Shown here: positions 24,891 through 34,867 of the stretch, one piece after another | How positions within the stretch are numbered: the stretch's first letter is position 1 | Layout of the letters: the number at the start of each line of letters is the position of its first letter | DNA from: an uncultured Blautia sp. | GTDB taxonomy: Bacteria; Bacillota; Clostridia; Lachnospirales; Lachnospiraceae | NCBI GenBank assembly: GCA_934409175.1 | Contig: CAKRVX010000011.1 | Span: forward strand, 1-37,577 | DNA: 37,577 nucleotides | Direction: 5' to 3' | Translations under genes and position numbers: made by a program | Notes under the pieces: model-generated | The model's database searches: none | What the model was told of the DNA's origin: nothing | What the model saw: only the letters and a program-made list of their open reading frames with translations

Positions 24891-25442
24891 TTATCCTAAT
24901 ATAATGTCTTCAAACTTCCAGCTGATTTCCATAGGATTCATAGACCACAAAGCTCCGCTATAGCCATTTTCCAGATTAAGGAGCATATAACTTCCCTCAT
25001 TCATTGGAATAGTTCTAAGATCTCTGGACAGACCTTCCCCTGTCCACTTAATATAAGCTTCTCGCAGTACCCACTGTATAAAAAATTCATTTTCAGGATC
25101 TTTTCCTGTCAGAATTTCCATACGCTGTGATGCAGGAACCATACGTTCCAACATCCGTTCATAATTGGCTTTCCTGTGTATCTGCACATCAATTCCAACC
25201 TCCTGATCTGCAAAAACACATACTACATAATCTCCTGAATGACTTATATTATAATGAATCTGAGGTCTCCAGGAAAGAAATGGTTTTCCATGTTCTCCCT
25301 CTGCTCTTGGCTCATGTTTCAGATCAATTCCGTATTCTTTCTTCAGTCCGGTTTCCAGAAGTTTTTCTGCAATCATATGTTCCAGATGTTCTCCTGCATA
25401 TTCTTTCCGTACTCTGGTATAATAGATGACTCCTTTTCTCAT
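24891..25442 (-). CDS. 4'-phosphopantetheinyl transferase (Sfp type)
   Basis: It transfers phosphopantetheine from CoA to a serine on a carrier protein. The 183-residue product has the Sfp-superfamily signatures: the NISHSGDYVVCVF motif (65-77), EVGIDVQ with the magnesium-binding aspartate (about D85), and WVLREAYIKWTGEGL (124-138) with E128 and K132. It is short for Sfp (about 220 residues). Its ATG overlaps the helicase stop by four bases. No polyketide or non-ribosomal peptide gene is in the window, so the nearest possible substrate is the acyl carrier protein encoded at 35932-36165. Confidence 0.93.
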   Translation of the reverse strand: MRKGVIYYTRVRKEYAGEHLEHMIAEKLLETGLKKEYGIDLKHEPRAEGEHGKPFLSWRPQIHYNISHSGDYVVCVFADQEVGIDVQIHRKANYERMLERMVPASQRMEILTGKDPENEFFIQWVLREAYIKWTGEGLSRDLRTIPMNEGSYMLLNLENGYSGALWSMNPMEISWKFEDIILG

Positions 25443-27265
25443 AGGCCTGTCTCCTCAAGAAAACGGGAAGGTTCCCGTTCCTTTTCATACTGACGTCTTA
25501 CATAGGCAAGTACCAGTTTCTTTCTTGCACGAGTCATACCTACATAAAACAATCTGCGTTCTTCTTCTATAGCTTCCTCAAGAACTGCTTTTCTGTAAGG
25601 AATACTTCCTTCATTTATGTTCAGAATATATACAACATCAAACTCCAGGCCTTTGACAGCATGAAGAGTAGATATTGTCACACCTTCTTTTCGGTTTTTC
25701 TGTTTCCTGGCCTGTTCGCTAAGTTTTTCCGTATATTCTTCTATGTAATTTTCCCACTGGTTCAGCGTTTTCATTCCTTTTGTACTTTCATGAATCCGGT
25801 CCAGAGTTTCCAGCAGTTCTTCTGGTTTTATTTTACGATACTGTGCATATTCGTGCAAGTATTCTTCATAACCCATCCCTTTTCTGATAAAATTAATCGC
25901 AGCAAAAGGAGACAGTGTGGCTAAAACACGCAAATGTGTTTCCAGGGTAGTAATCCTGTCACACATCCAGTCTCTGTCCTTATAATATTCTCTCAGCTTT
26001 TCAAAACTGATCTGCTTATCCGGCAGTGCATCTCTGGATATATAACGGTTCGGCCTGTTCATCAGTTCCAGAAAATTCTTTCTGCTTCTATCCCCTGCTG
26101 CCATATGCAGATACGCCAGCAGATTTCTGCATATCCAATGTCTGAAAAGATTGGGAAGCTGCTCTTTCATAGTAAATGGAACCTGATATTCCATCAGCGC
26201 ATTGATCAGACCTTCGCCTTCCTGATTGGTTCGCAGCAATATGGCAGTATTTTCCAGATTTTCTCCCTTTTCCAGTCTTTTTTTCAAAGCGCCAACAACA
26301 CAGATATATTCTTCTCTGGGATTTTCGAAGGCTCTGCATGTCACTGGCATGCCTTCCTCATTTGGCGTAGTAAGTGCCTTTTTAAATCGTCTGGAATTAC
26401 ATTCAATCACATTCATGGCAGTGCGCAGAATATTTGCACTGCACCGATAATTCACATCCAGAAGGACTGTTTGCGCCTTAGGATAATCTCTGGTAAAATT
26501 CAGCATGATCTCCGGCCTGGCTCCCCTGAAATGATAAATAGACTGATCATCATCCCCTACGATGAACAGATTATTGGCAGGTGCAGCCAGCATTTGCAGA
26601 ATCTTATACTGAAGACTATTAATATCCTGAAACTCATCTACCAGAATATGGACAAACTTTTTTCTCCATCCGTTTAAAATATCCGGACGTTTGGAAAAAA
26701 GTTCATAGCAGCTAAGAATCATATCATCGAAATCCAGCTTTCTTCTCGTTCTCAGAGCATTCTTGTATCCATTAAAAATTTCCCTGAAAATCTCATCTGA
26801 ACAGCAGGATGCATAATAGTGCTCCAGAGAAATGCAGTTTCCTTTTACTATGCTGATCTCCCTGGAAATCTCCTCCAGAAAATCTCCTTCCTGAGACATT
26901 TCCTGTCCATACTGTTCTGTCATTTCTCGGAGAATACTGTATTTTTCTTCCTCCGAAAGAATATTGGCCGCACTGAGATTATAGGCTGCCTTTAAAATTC
27001 CATAAAAAATTCCGTGAAAGGTCCCGAAAGTTACATCACTTCGATTCTGATCCACGAATTTTAAAAATCGCTCTTTCATCTCTGTTGCTGCTGCTCTGGA
27101 AAAAGTTACAACCAAAATAGAGGAAGCTGGTATCTTCCCTTCTCTGATCATATATGCAGTTCTCTCCACAATAACGGAAGTTTTCCCCGAACCGGGACCT
27201 GCCAGAACCATCATTGGTCCTGACAGGTGAGCGATTGCCCGCATCTGAGATGGATTTCTTTTCAT
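25439..27265 (-). CDS. UvrD/PcrA-like superfamily 1 DNA helicase
   Basis: This is a 3'-5' helicase of the UvrD/Rep/PcrA type. The 608 residues include Walker A LAGPGSGKT (21-29), motif Ia VVTFSRAAATEM, motif II LVDEFQDINSLQ, motif III GDDDQSIYHFRGA, motif IV LDVNYRCS, motif V TISTLHAVKGLEFDVVY and motif VI EERRLFYVGMTRARKKL. It is shorter than PcrA (about 740), lacking most of the C-terminal region, so it is probably an accessory paralogue and the main PcrA is likely elsewhere. It lies 2 bases after gltX and is translationally coupled to the transferase downstream. Confidence 0.93.
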   Translation of the reverse strand: MKRNPSQMRAIAHLSGPMMVLAGPGSGKTSVIVERTAYMIREGKIPASSILVVTFSRAAATEMKERFLKFVDQNRSDVTFGTFHGIFYGILKAAYNLSAANILSEEEKYSILREMTEQYGQEMSQEGDFLEEISREISIVKGNCISLEHYYASCCSDEIFREIFNGYKNALRTRRKLDFDDMILSCYELFSKRPDILNGWRKKFVHILVDEFQDINSLQYKILQMLAAPANNLFIVGDDDQSIYHFRGARPEIMLNFTRDYPKAQTVLLDVNYRCSANILRTAMNVIECNSRRFKKALTTPNEEGMPVTCRAFENPREEYICVVGALKKRLEKGENLENTAILLRTNQEGEGLINALMEYQVPFTMKEQLPNLFRHWICRNLLAYLHMAAGDRSRKNFLELMNRPNRYISRDALPDKQISFEKLREYYKDRDWMCDRITTLETHLRVLATLSPFAAINFIRKGMGYEEYLHEYAQYRKIKPEELLETLDRIHESTKGMKTLNQWENYIEEYTEKLSEQARKQKNRKEGVTISTLHAVKGLEFDVVYILNINEGSIPYRKAVLEEAIEEERRLFYVGMTRARKKLVLAYVRRQYEKEREPSRFLEETGL

Positions 27266-27267
27266 TC

Positions 27268-28719
27268 TTATCTGCTTAATTTCTCAATTGCCGCCTTTAC
27301 TCGTTTAATTGTTTCATCCTTTCCGATGATTTCCATAATCTCTGTTGCTCCGGCAGGTGTCATCTGTTTACCGGAAACAGCAGTACGGAGAGGCCACATT
27401 ACATATCCGTTCTTGTATCCATGCTCCTTTACGAAACCACTTAATGACTCATATAATGGATCATTTGTATAATCTTCCTGCTCTTCCAGAACCGGAAGAA
27501 CTTCTTTCAGTACAGCGAGGGAAGTCTCTTCATTTGTTTTCATTTTCTTATGGCAGTACATTGCACTGTCATATTCAGGAACTTCCTCAAAGAAATCAAT
27601 CAGAGCCGGAATATCAGGGAATATTTCGATTCTGGTCTGTACCATCCCTGCAATCTTTCTGAAATTATAATCTTTCTTCAGTACTTCTTTCATATATGGA
27701 AGTGCTTTCTCATAAAACGCTTCCGGATCCATTTTCTTAATGTACTCTCCATTCATCCAGCGAAGCTTGGCAACGTCGAAAACTGCTGGTGATTTATTGA
27801 TATGATGATAGTCAAATGCTTGTACCAGTTCATCCAGGCTGAAAATTTCTCTGTTATTAGCAGGGCTCCATCCCAGAAGTGCCACATAGTTAATGATCGC
27901 TTCAGATAAAAATCCCTGATCCAGAAGATCCTCATAAGAAGAATGTCCGCAGCGCTTGGAAAGTTTCTGATGTGTCTCATCCGTAATCAACGGACAATGT
28001 ACATAAACCGGGATATCCCATCCAAAAGCTTCATAGATACGATTGTATTTCGGAGCTGAAGAAAGGTACTCATTTCCTCTCACTACGTGAGTAATTTCCA
28101 TTAAATGATCATCGATAACGTTTGCAAAGTTATAGGTAGGATATCCGTCGGATTTGATCAGGATCAGATCCTCAAGTTCTTCATTATTTACAGTAATATC
28201 TCCGTAAATAACATCATGGAAAGTTGTAGTGCCCTCTGTAGGCATATTAAAACGGATTACATGAGGTTCACCTGCTGCCAGACGTCTCTCCACTTCTTCT
28301 TTCGGCAGGCTGAGACAGCGTTTGTCATATATGGAGATCTCTTTTCCAGCAACTACACGCTTCATCCCCTCCAGTTCTTCCTTCTGACAGAAGCAGTAGT
28401 ATGCATCTCCCTGTTCTACTAACTGCTGTGCATATTTCAGATAGATTCCCTGTGCCTGACGTTCACTCTGTACATAAGGTCCAAAACCTTTGTCCTTATC
28501 CGGACCTTCATCATGGATCAGTCCTGTCTTTGCGAGAGTACGATAGATGATATCCACGGCACCCTCCACATAACGTTCCTGATCTGTATCTTCAATACGG
28601 AGGATAAAATCTCCGCCTTCATGTTTCGTAATAAGGTATGCATATAAAGCTGTTCTTAAGTTTCCTACATGCATTCTTCCTGTAGGACTTGGTGCAAATC
28701 TTGTTCTGATCTTAGCCAT
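27268..28719 (-). CDS. gltX: Glutamate--tRNA ligase
   Basis: This class I aminoacyl-tRNA synthetase charges glutamate. The HIGH signature appears as [20 protein letters not shown] (HVGN at 17-20), the KMSKS loop as [16 protein letters not shown], and the C-terminal anticodon-binding region follows. The length is 483 residues from ATG 28719. That start gives the usual [14 protein letters not shown] and has AGGAG 11 bases upstream; a GTG at 28731 would add four residues but overlaps the ribosome binding site. The leader contains a terminator hairpin between promoter and gene. Confidence 0.97.
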   Translation of the reverse strand: MAKIRTRFAPSPTGRMHVGNLRTALYAYLITKHEGGDFILRIEDTDQERYVEGAVDIIYRTLAKTGLIHDEGPDKDKGFGPYVQSERQAQGIYLKYAQQLVEQGDAYYCFCQKEELEGMKRVVAGKEISIYDKRCLSLPKEEVERRLAAGEPHVIRFNMPTEGTTTFHDVIYGDITVNNEELEDLILIKSDGYPTYNFANVIDDHLMEITHVVRGNEYLSSAPKYNRIYEAFGWDIPVYVHCPLITDETHQKLSKRCGHSSYEDLLDQGFLSEAIINYVALLGWSPANNREIFSLDELVQAFDYHHINKSPAVFDVAKLRWMNGEYIKKMDPEAFYEKALPYMKEVLKKDYNFRKIAGMVQTRIEIFPDIPALIDFFEEVPEYDSAMYCHKKMKTNEETSLAVLKEVLPVLEEQEDYTNDPLYESLSGFVKEHGYKNGYVMWPLRTAVSGKQMTPAGATEIMEIIGKDETIKRVKAAIEKLSR

Positions 28720-28753
28720 AACTCTTTTCACTCCTGAATCTTTATCAATCTTT

Positions 28754-28782
28754 AAAAAAAGACACTGCTTAAAAGCAGCGCC
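28754..28782 (-). terminator. Terminator hairpin in the gltX leader
   Basis: GGCGCTGC and GCAGTGTC form an 8-base stem with two G-U pairs around TTTTAA, followed on the minus strand by seven T. It could end the fab operon, but it also lies downstream of the apparent gltX promoter. Transcripts from that promoter must therefore read through it, so it may be an attenuator. Confidence 0.75.
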
Positions 28783-28799
28783 TTTCTACTTTCGGGTTT

Positions 28800-28828
28800 A
28801 TTATACGTCAGAGCCGGTGGTATTTCAA
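28800..28828 (-). promoter_or_regulatory. Promoter upstream of gltX
   Basis: TTGAAA at 28828-28823 and TATAAT at 28805-28800 on the minus strand, spacer 17. Transcription would begin near 28793, about ten bases before the terminator hairpin and about 75 bases before the gltX start. Confidence 0.75.
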
Positions 28829-28848
28829 GTCAGGATATTATAAATTTT

Positions 28849-30564
28849 TTACATCTTTCGAAATCTTTCGTATCTTTCCTGTGCAAGCTGATCCCCACTT
28901 TTTCCAGCCTGCTTTATCAGAAACTGTTTCATCCTGATTTTCATATATTCCGCGATCTGTGCCAGATTTTCCTCACTGGCAGGATACTCTTCCGGAATGA
29001 TTCGTTCAATGATCCCCAGCTCTTTCAGATGAGCTGCCGTCACTTTCATAACTTCTGCTGCTTCCGGTGCTTTTCTGCTATCTTTCCAAAGTATGGACGC
29101 AAAGCCCTCCGGCGAGAGAATGGTATAAGTGGCATTTTCCATCATCCAGACTTCATTTCCTGCCGCCAGTGCAAGAGCTCCGCCGCTTCCGCCTTCTCCG
29201 ATTACAACAGAAAGCACAGGAACTTTCAGATCAGACATTTCAAAAAGATTATGTGCGATAGCCTCTCCCTGTCCTCTTTCTTCTGCTTCCAGACCACAGA
29301 ACGCCCCGGGAGTATCCACAAATGCAATCACTGCACGCCCAAACTTCTCTGCCTGTTTCATAAGACGAAGCGCTTTCCTGTATCCCTCCGGAGATGGCAT
29401 TCCAAAATTACATCTGATGTTTTCCTTTGTAGTATGTCCTTTACGGATTCCAATCACTGTAACCGGCTGTCCATCCAGTGTAGCCACACCTCCGATGACC
29501 GCCTCATCGTCTCTTGCTCCTCTGTCTCCGTGAAATTCCATAAAATCATCAAAAATTGCATCAATATACTCTGCAGCTGACGGACGACCGCTGCTTCTGG
29601 CAATCTGTACTCTGTCCCAGGCAGTAAGATTTTTCATTTTTTTCTGCTTTTTCTTTTTGCCAAAAGTTTCAAAAGACCTTGCAGCAGTTTCCTTTGGAAA
29701 TGCATCGTACTGTTCTCTGATACTGTGCATTTTCAGGATCTGAAAAAGAACTTCTTTCACAGAACCACGTTCTACGATTCCATCCAGGAAACCATGCTCC
29801 ATGAGAAATTCCGGTCTCTGAAATCCTTCCGGAAGTTTCTGTCCAATGGTCTGTTCAATAACTCTCGGACCTGCGAAACCGATCAGTGCTCCCGGTTCAG
29901 CCAGAATCAGATCCCCCAGCATAGCAAAGCTGGCAGTTACTCCTCCTGTGGTGGGATCTGTCAGTACCGAAACATATAAAAGTCCTTTTTCTGAATGTCT
30001 TTTAATAGCTGCCGCAGTCTTAGCCATCTGCATAAGCGATACCATTCCTTCCTGCATTCTGGCTCCGCCGGAGCAGCAGAAAAGGATCACAGGAAGACCA
30101 ATCTCTGAAGCCTTTTCAAAAGCCCGGGTGATTTTTTCTCCCACTACATAGCCCATACTTGCCATCATGAATCTGGCATCCATAGCACCAACCACAGCAG
30201 GAATCCCATTGATGGACGCCTGTCCGATCAGGATTGCCTCATCCATTCTGGTTTTTTCTTTCAGCTGTTGTATTTTTTCAAGATATCCCGGATAATTCAG
30301 AGGATTACTGTTTTCAATGCCGGTAAACCATTCTTGGAAACTTCCCTCATCTACAGCCATACGTATTCTTTTGCGGGCACTGATTCTGAAATACCCACCA
30401 CATTTCGGGCATACATATGCATTGGATCTTACATCCTCTTTATAAACCGTTTCTGTGCATTTCGGACATTTAATCCACAGTCCTTCAGGTACGGAAGCTG
30501 TTATTTCTTTTTTATTTCGTTCTTCGGAAACTGTTTTCTTAAAAAATCTTTTCAAGTCTGCCAT
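28849..30564 (-). CDS. accDA: Acetyl-CoA carboxylase carboxyltransferase, fused beta-alpha
   Basis: The transferase moves the carboxyl group from carboxybiotin to acetyl-CoA, giving malonyl-CoA. It is a natural fusion of two normally separate subunits, 571 residues. Residues 1-290 are AccD, with the zinc ribbon C33, C36, C52, C55 (CPKC and CPKCGG) and the [19 protein letters not shown] block. A lysine-rich linker (about 300-312, [12 protein letters not shown]) leads to AccA, with [34 protein letters not shown] and the [10 protein letters not shown] oxyanion motif. The AccA part lacks the usual long N-terminal helical extension. It is the last gene of the fab cluster, 37 bases after accC. Confidence 0.96.
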   Translation of the reverse strand: MADLKRFFKKTVSEERNKKEITASVPEGLWIKCPKCTETVYKEDVRSNAYVCPKCGGYFRISARKRIRMAVDEGSFQEWFTGIENSNPLNYPGYLEKIQQLKEKTRMDEAILIGQASINGIPAVVGAMDARFMMASMGYVVGEKITRAFEKASEIGLPVILFCCSGGARMQEGMVSLMQMAKTAAAIKRHSEKGLLYVSVLTDPTTGGVTASFAMLGDLILAEPGALIGFAGPRVIEQTIGQKLPEGFQRPEFLMEHGFLDGIVERGSVKEVLFQILKMHSIREQYDAFPKETAARSFETFGKKKKQKKMKNLTAWDRVQIARSSGRPSAAEYIDAIFDDFMEFHGDRGARDDEAVIGGVATLDGQPVTVIGIRKGHTTKENIRCNFGMPSPEGYRKALRLMKQAEKFGRAVIAFVDTPGAFCGLEAEERGQGEAIAHNLFEMSDLKVPVLSVVIGEGGSGGALALAAGNEVWMMENATYTILSPEGFASILWKDSRKAPEAAEVMKVTAAHLKELGIIERIIPEEYPASEENLAQIAEYMKIRMKQFLIKQAGKSGDQLAQERYERFRKM

Positions 30565-30601
30565 AATCCTGCTCCTTTATGTAAAACCCGGATCTGTCTG
30601 C

Positions 30602-31948
30602 CTATAAATCAGGATAATGCTCCGGTATAAAATCTGTTGTAATATTCCCTTTCTGGAAATCTGGCTGGTTTATCAGCTCATATAGAAAATCTACATTTGT
30701 TTTTACTCCCTCTACAGCAACTTCTCCAAGAGCGCTGATCATTTTACGGATGGCACTGTGTCTGTCTCTGTCATAAACAATAATCTTGGCAATCATGGAA
30801 TCATAATTGGGCGGTATGACATAATCATCGTATACTGCCGTATCCACACGGACACCATTTCCTCCCGGAAAATGAAGCCCTGTGATCCTTCCCGGGCAGG
30901 GCATAAAATGTCTGGACGGATCTTCTGCATTTATCCTGCATTCCAGCGCATGTCCTCTGATCTCAATATCCTTCTGCTGTACACTTAACGGCTCACCTGC
31001 GGCAATACGAATCTGTTCTTTGATCAGATCCACGCCGGATACAAATTCTGTGACCGGATGTTCTACCTGAATCCTGGTATTCATTTCCATAAAATAAAAA
31101 TCTCCGGATTTGTCCAGAAGGAACTCTATAGTCCCTGCACTTTCATATCCTGCAGCTTTGGCTGCACGTACCGCAGTTTCTCCCATTTTTCTGCGAAGTT
31201 TATCAGAAATAGCCGTACACGGGGATTCCTCTATCATCTTCTGATGACGTCTCTGCACAGAACAGTCACGTTCTCCCAAATGAACTACATTTCCGTATTT
31301 ATCTGCCAGTATCTGCACTTCTACATGTCGGGGATTTTCCACAAATTTCTCCAGATACATGGTGTTGTCAGAAAAAGAATGGATGGATTCCTGCTGTGCT
31401 GTTTCAAAAAGTTTATCGAATTCCTCTGCGTTCTCTGCTACGCGCATTCCTTTTCCACCGCCTCCGGCTGATGCCTTGATCATTACCGGATAACCGATTT
31501 CTTTCATAGCCTTTCTAGCCTCTTCTGCCGTATAAACCGGTTCTTTTGTTCCGGGAACTACCGGAACTTTTGCTTTACGCATGGTATTCTTAGCCTCAGA
31601 TTTGTTTCCCATTCTGGAAATCACTTCTGCTGAAGGACCAATAAAAGTTACATGACATTTTTCACACATTTCCACAAAGCGGCTGTTTTCTGAAAGGAAT
31701 CCAAATCCCGGGTGAATAGCTTCTGCACCTGTGGCTATGGTAGCGCTCAAGATTCTCTCCATATTCAGATAACTATCAGAAGAAGAGGCCCGTCCGATAC
31801 AGACAGCTTCGTCCGCCAGTTGAGTATGAAGTGCATCTTTGTCTGCTTCTGAATATACAGCCACTGTCCTGATTCCCATTTCCCTGCATGCACGTATGAT
31901 CCGAACCGCAATCTCACCGCGGTTGGCAATTAAAATTTTACCAAACAT
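30602..31948 (-). CDS. accC: Acetyl-CoA carboxylase biotin carboxylase subunit
   Basis: It uses ATP and bicarbonate to carboxylate biotin on AccB. The 448-residue protein starts MFGKILIANRGEIAVRIIRAC and has the ATP-grasp glycine loop AGGGGKGMRV (161-170), the HLGERDCSVQRRHQKMIEESP block, FMEMNTRIQVEHPVTE and GHALECRINAEDP. It follows fabZ directly and precedes accDA, so the carboxylase is encoded beside the synthase genes that use its product. Confidence 0.98.
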   Translation of the reverse strand: MFGKILIANRGEIAVRIIRACREMGIRTVAVYSEADKDALHTQLADEAVCIGRASSSDSYLNMERILSATIATGAEAIHPGFGFLSENSRFVEMCEKCHVTFIGPSAEVISRMGNKSEAKNTMRKAKVPVVPGTKEPVYTAEEARKAMKEIGYPVMIKASAGGGGKGMRVAENAEEFDKLFETAQQESIHSFSDNTMYLEKFVENPRHVEVQILADKYGNVVHLGERDCSVQRRHQKMIEESPCTAISDKLRRKMGETAVRAAKAAGYESAGTIEFLLDKSGDFYFMEMNTRIQVEHPVTEFVSGVDLIKEQIRIAAGEPLSVQQKDIEIRGHALECRINAEDPSRHFMPCPGRITGLHFPGGNGVRVDTAVYDDYVIPPNYDSMIAKIIVYDRDRHSAIRKMISALGEVAVEGVKTNVDFLYELINQPDFQKGNITTDFIPEHYPDL

Positions 31949-31949
31949 T

Positions 31950-32381
31950 TCAAGCTCCTATTGCAAAGGTCAGTTCTGCCAGAACCGCTACCTTACCATC
32001 CTGTTTTATTGCTTTGGCTTTTCCAACACCCATAGGGCCTTTCTCCCTGATAATCTCAACTTCCAGAGTCAGGGTATCCCCAGGCACCACCTTATTCTTG
32101 AATTTTGCATTGTTAATGGATGCAAAATATGCAATTTTCCCCTTATTCTCCGGTTTGCTTAAGATGGCCACAGCACCTGTCTGTGCCAGAGCTTCTACGA
32201 TCAGAACTCCTGGCATCACAGGTTCCTGAGGAAAATGTCCTGCAAAATACGGCTCATTAAAAGTCACACATTTTTTTCCGGTTGCTTTTACACCTGGTTC
32301 CAGTTCTTCGATTGTATCGATCAGAAGAAACGGATGCCTGTGTGGAATGATCTCCATAATTTCTTTTGTTGTAAGTTTCAT
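31950..32381 (-). CDS. fabZ: 3-hydroxyacyl-ACP dehydratase FabZ
   Basis: It dehydrates 3-hydroxyacyl-ACP to trans-2-enoyl-ACP. The 143-residue hot-dog fold protein has [14 protein letters not shown], the catalytic histidine H49 in [12 protein letters not shown] and glutamate E63 in IVEALAQ. It lies between accB and accC, an order common in Clostridia. FabZ rather than FabA is inferred from length and motif. Confidence 0.97.
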   Translation of the reverse strand: MKLTTKEIMEIIPHRHPFLLIDTIEELEPGVKATGKKCVTFNEPYFAGHFPQEPVMPGVLIVEALAQTGAVAILSKPENKGKIAYFASINNAKFKNKVVPGDTLTLEVEIIREKGPMGVGKAKAIKQDGKVAVLAELTFAIGA

Positions 32382-32399
32382 TTCAATCCCTCCTTGAAC

Positions 32400-32843
32400 C
32401 TATTCTATCACAAACATAGGCTGTCCGAACTCTACCATCTGTCCATTTTTAACCAAAATCTCTCTGATCGTTCCGTCAAATTCAGATTCTATTTCGTTCA
32501 TCAGCTTCATTGCTTCCACAATTCCCAGAACCTGACCTTTACTTACTTTATCTCCCACTTTCACAAACGGTGCACTGTCCGGTGAGGATGCGGAATAATA
32601 GGTTCCAACTAAAGGAGATTTTACAATATTTCCGTCCGGCAGTACTTCCTGACTGTTTTTCTGTATTTGCGGTACAACAGCCTGTGAATTCTGTATTTGC
32701 TGTGTTGCTTCTGCCATCTGCTGCTGTACGATGGTTTTCTCTGCCGCCATGGAAATATTTAAATTTCCATCCTGCATATGAAACTCCGTCAGGTTTGAAT
32801 CACTGACTGCGTGGATCAGTTCCAGTATTTTCGAAAATTCCAT
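32400..32843 (-). CDS. accB: Biotin carboxyl carrier protein of acetyl-CoA carboxylase
   Basis: It carries biotin between AccC and the transferase. The 147-residue protein has a helical N-terminal part, a Gln-rich linker (about 38-65) and a C-terminal biotinyl domain with the EAMKLMNEI motif; the biotinylated lysine is K113. No biotin ligase gene is in the window. Confidence 0.97.
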   Translation of the reverse strand: MEFSKILELIHAVSDSNLTEFHMQDGNLNISMAAEKTIVQQQMAEATQQIQNSQAVVPQIQKNSQEVLPDGNIVKSPLVGTYYSASSPDSAPFVKVGDKVSKGQVLGIVEAMKLMNEIESEFDGTIREILVKNGQMVEFGQPMFVIE

Positions 32844-32864
32844 GATATGCCTCCTGTCCGGAAC

Positions 32865-34100
32865 TTATTCTTCGTATTTTTTCAGAAGTAAAGATGCATT
32901 ATGTCCGCCAAATCCCAGAGAATTGGTCAGCGCATATTTGATATCCATTTTTATCGGTCCGCTTGTTACATAATCCAGATCACATTGTTCATCCGGTACC
33001 TGATATCCTACTGTTTCATGAATCAGACCTTCCTGAAGTTCCTTGATACAGGTGATCACTTCCACTGCTCCGGCTGCCCCCAGCAGATGTCCTGTAATGG
33101 ATTTGGTAGAATTGACTTTCATTTCTTTTGCATGTTCACCAAAAGCTTTCTTAATGGCAATAGTTTCAAACAGATCATTATGGTGGGTACTTGTTCCATG
33201 TGCATTTACATAATATACATCATCTGTGGAAATACCTGCTTCTTTTACTGCAAGTTCCATTGCCTTGGCTGCACCTGAACCATCTTCTGCCGGAGATGTA
33301 ATATGATAAGCATCACCTGTTGCTCCATATCCCACAACTTCGCCCAGGATTTTTGCACCACGCGCCTTTGCATGTTCCAGTTCTTCAAGAACTACCACTC
33401 CGGCACCTTCTCCCATAACAAATCCACTTCTTTCTTTATCAAAAGGAATGGAGCATCTTTTCGGATCTGTAGAAGAAGTAAGTGCTGTCAGTGCTGCAAA
33501 ACCGCCGAAACCTGTAGGCGTAATAGCTGCTTCTGTTCCACCGGCAACCATCACATCTGCATCTGAACACTGAATAGTACGATAAGCCTCTCCAATACTG
33601 TGAGTTCCTGTAGCACACGCTGTAACAACATTGATATTTTTTCCCCTAAGCCCAAACTGAATAGATACATTTCCAGACGCCATATTTGAAATTAAAAGAG
33701 GAATCATCAGTGGATTTAATCTGCCAGGTCCTTTTGTTTCCAAAATCTCACATGACTTTTCTACTACCTGCATGCTTCCGATTCCACTTCCCACACTGCA
33801 TCCCACTCTGAAAGGATCTTCTTTGGTAATATCCAGTCCGGACTGCTCGATTGCTTCCTTTGCAGCAGCTACTGCATACTGGCTGAAAAGCTCCATTCTT
33901 CTGGCCGATTTAAAATCCATAAAATCCTTTGCATTAAAATTATTAATCTCAGCAGCCATATGTGATCTGTAATCTGTAGTGTCAAAACGGGTGACCTCTG
34001 CGAAATTCGTTTTGCCCTCTTTTACACTGTTCCAGAAATCTTCTACATTTAATCCAACAGGGGTGATTGCTCCCATACCTGTGATCACAACTCTTCTCAT
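32865..34100 (-). CDS. fabF: 3-oxoacyl-ACP synthase II
   Basis: It elongates acyl-ACP with malonyl-ACP. The 411-residue thiolase-fold protein has the Cys-His-His triad: C162 in VVTACATGTHSIGEAY, one histidine in NAHGTSTHHND and another in STKSITGHLLGAAGA. The N-terminus MRRVVITGMGAITPVG and C-terminus NSLGFGGHNASLLLKKY are typical of FabF. It lies 21 bases before accB. Confidence 0.98.
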   Translation of the reverse strand: MRRVVITGMGAITPVGLNVEDFWNSVKEGKTNFAEVTRFDTTDYRSHMAAEINNFNAKDFMDFKSARRMELFSQYAVAAAKEAIEQSGLDITKEDPFRVGCSVGSGIGSMQVVEKSCEILETKGPGRLNPLMIPLLISNMASGNVSIQFGLRGKNINVVTACATGTHSIGEAYRTIQCSDADVMVAGGTEAAITPTGFGGFAALTALTSSTDPKRCSIPFDKERSGFVMGEGAGVVVLEELEHAKARGAKILGEVVGYGATGDAYHITSPAEDGSGAAKAMELAVKEAGISTDDVYYVNAHGTSTHHNDLFETIAIKKAFGEHAKEMKVNSTKSITGHLLGAAGAVEVITCIKELQEGLIHETVGYQVPDEQCDLDYVTSGPIKMDIKYALTNSLGFGGHNASLLLKKYEE

Positions 34101-34126
34101 GATATTCTCCTATCTGTCTATGATAT

Positions 34127-34867
34127 TTATACGTTCATACCGCCATCCACACTGATGACCTGGCCTGTAATATAGTCTGCTTTATCTGACGCCAGAAATA
34201 CTGCTGTTGCTGCAATATCAGAAGGTTTTCCGAACCGTCCCAGAATAATCTGCTTACATGCTGTTTCTTTGATTTCTTCCGGAAGCACCTCCGTCATCTC
34301 TGTATCCACAAATCCCGGAGCAATGGCATTTACTGTAATTCCACGGCTTCCAAGTTCTCTTGCCATTGTTTTTGTAAGACCTATGATGCCAGCTTTTGAT
34401 GCAGCATAATTCGCCTGTCCCACATTTCCCAGAATTCCTGATACGGAAGAAATATTGATGATCTTTCCGCTCCTCTGCTTTAACATCTGACGGGCACTGT
34501 GACGAATGGTATTAAAAGTTCCTTTTAAATTTGTATTGATCACTGCATCGAAATCTTCTTCTTTCATCTTCATAATCAGACCATCTCTGGTAATTCCCGC
34601 ATTATTTACCAGAATATCCAGATGTCCGTATTCACTGATCACATCTTTGAGCATTTTTTCACAGGCATCAAAATCACTTACATTACATTTATAGACAGAG
34701 GCTTTACCTCCCTTTTCTTCAATAGTCTGCTTTACCTCTTTTGCTCTTTCTTCTGAACCATTGTAATTGAGGATCACTTCTGCTCCTTCTTCTGCCAGAG
34801 CAATGGCGATGGCACGACCGATTCCTCTTCCCGCACCGGTTACCAGTGCTACTTTATTTTCCAGCAT
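34127..34867 (-). CDS. fabG: 3-oxoacyl-ACP reductase FabG
   Basis: It reduces 3-ketoacyl-ACP with NADPH. This 246-residue short-chain dehydrogenase has the cofactor motif [12 protein letters not shown], the NNAG motif, a catalytic serine in NISSVSG (about S140-141) and Y154/K158 in NYAASKAG, ending with SVDGGMNV. It starts directly after fabD without a gap and shares its transcript. Confidence 0.97.
   Translation of the reverse strand: MLENKVALVTGAGRGIGRAIAIALAEEGAEVILNYNGSEERAKEVKQTIEEKGGKASVYKCNVSDFDACEKMLKDVISEYGHLDILVNNAGITRDGLIMKMKEEDFDAVINTNLKGTFNTIRHSARQMLKQRSGKIINISSVSGILGNVGQANYAASKAGIIGLTKTMARELGSRGITVNAIAPGFVDTEMTEVLPEEIKETACKQIILGRFGKPSDIAATAVFLASDKADYITGQVISVDGGMNV

Noticed and set aside
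25934..26677. A 247-codon plus-strand open frame opposite the helicase
   Set aside because: It overlaps conserved helicase motifs on the minus strand and shows no recognisable protein features or start signal.
29029..29580. A 183-codon plus-strand open frame opposite accDA
   Set aside because: It lies within the alpha carboxyltransferase coding region, is Cys/Ser/Phe-rich and has no ribosome binding site or promoter.
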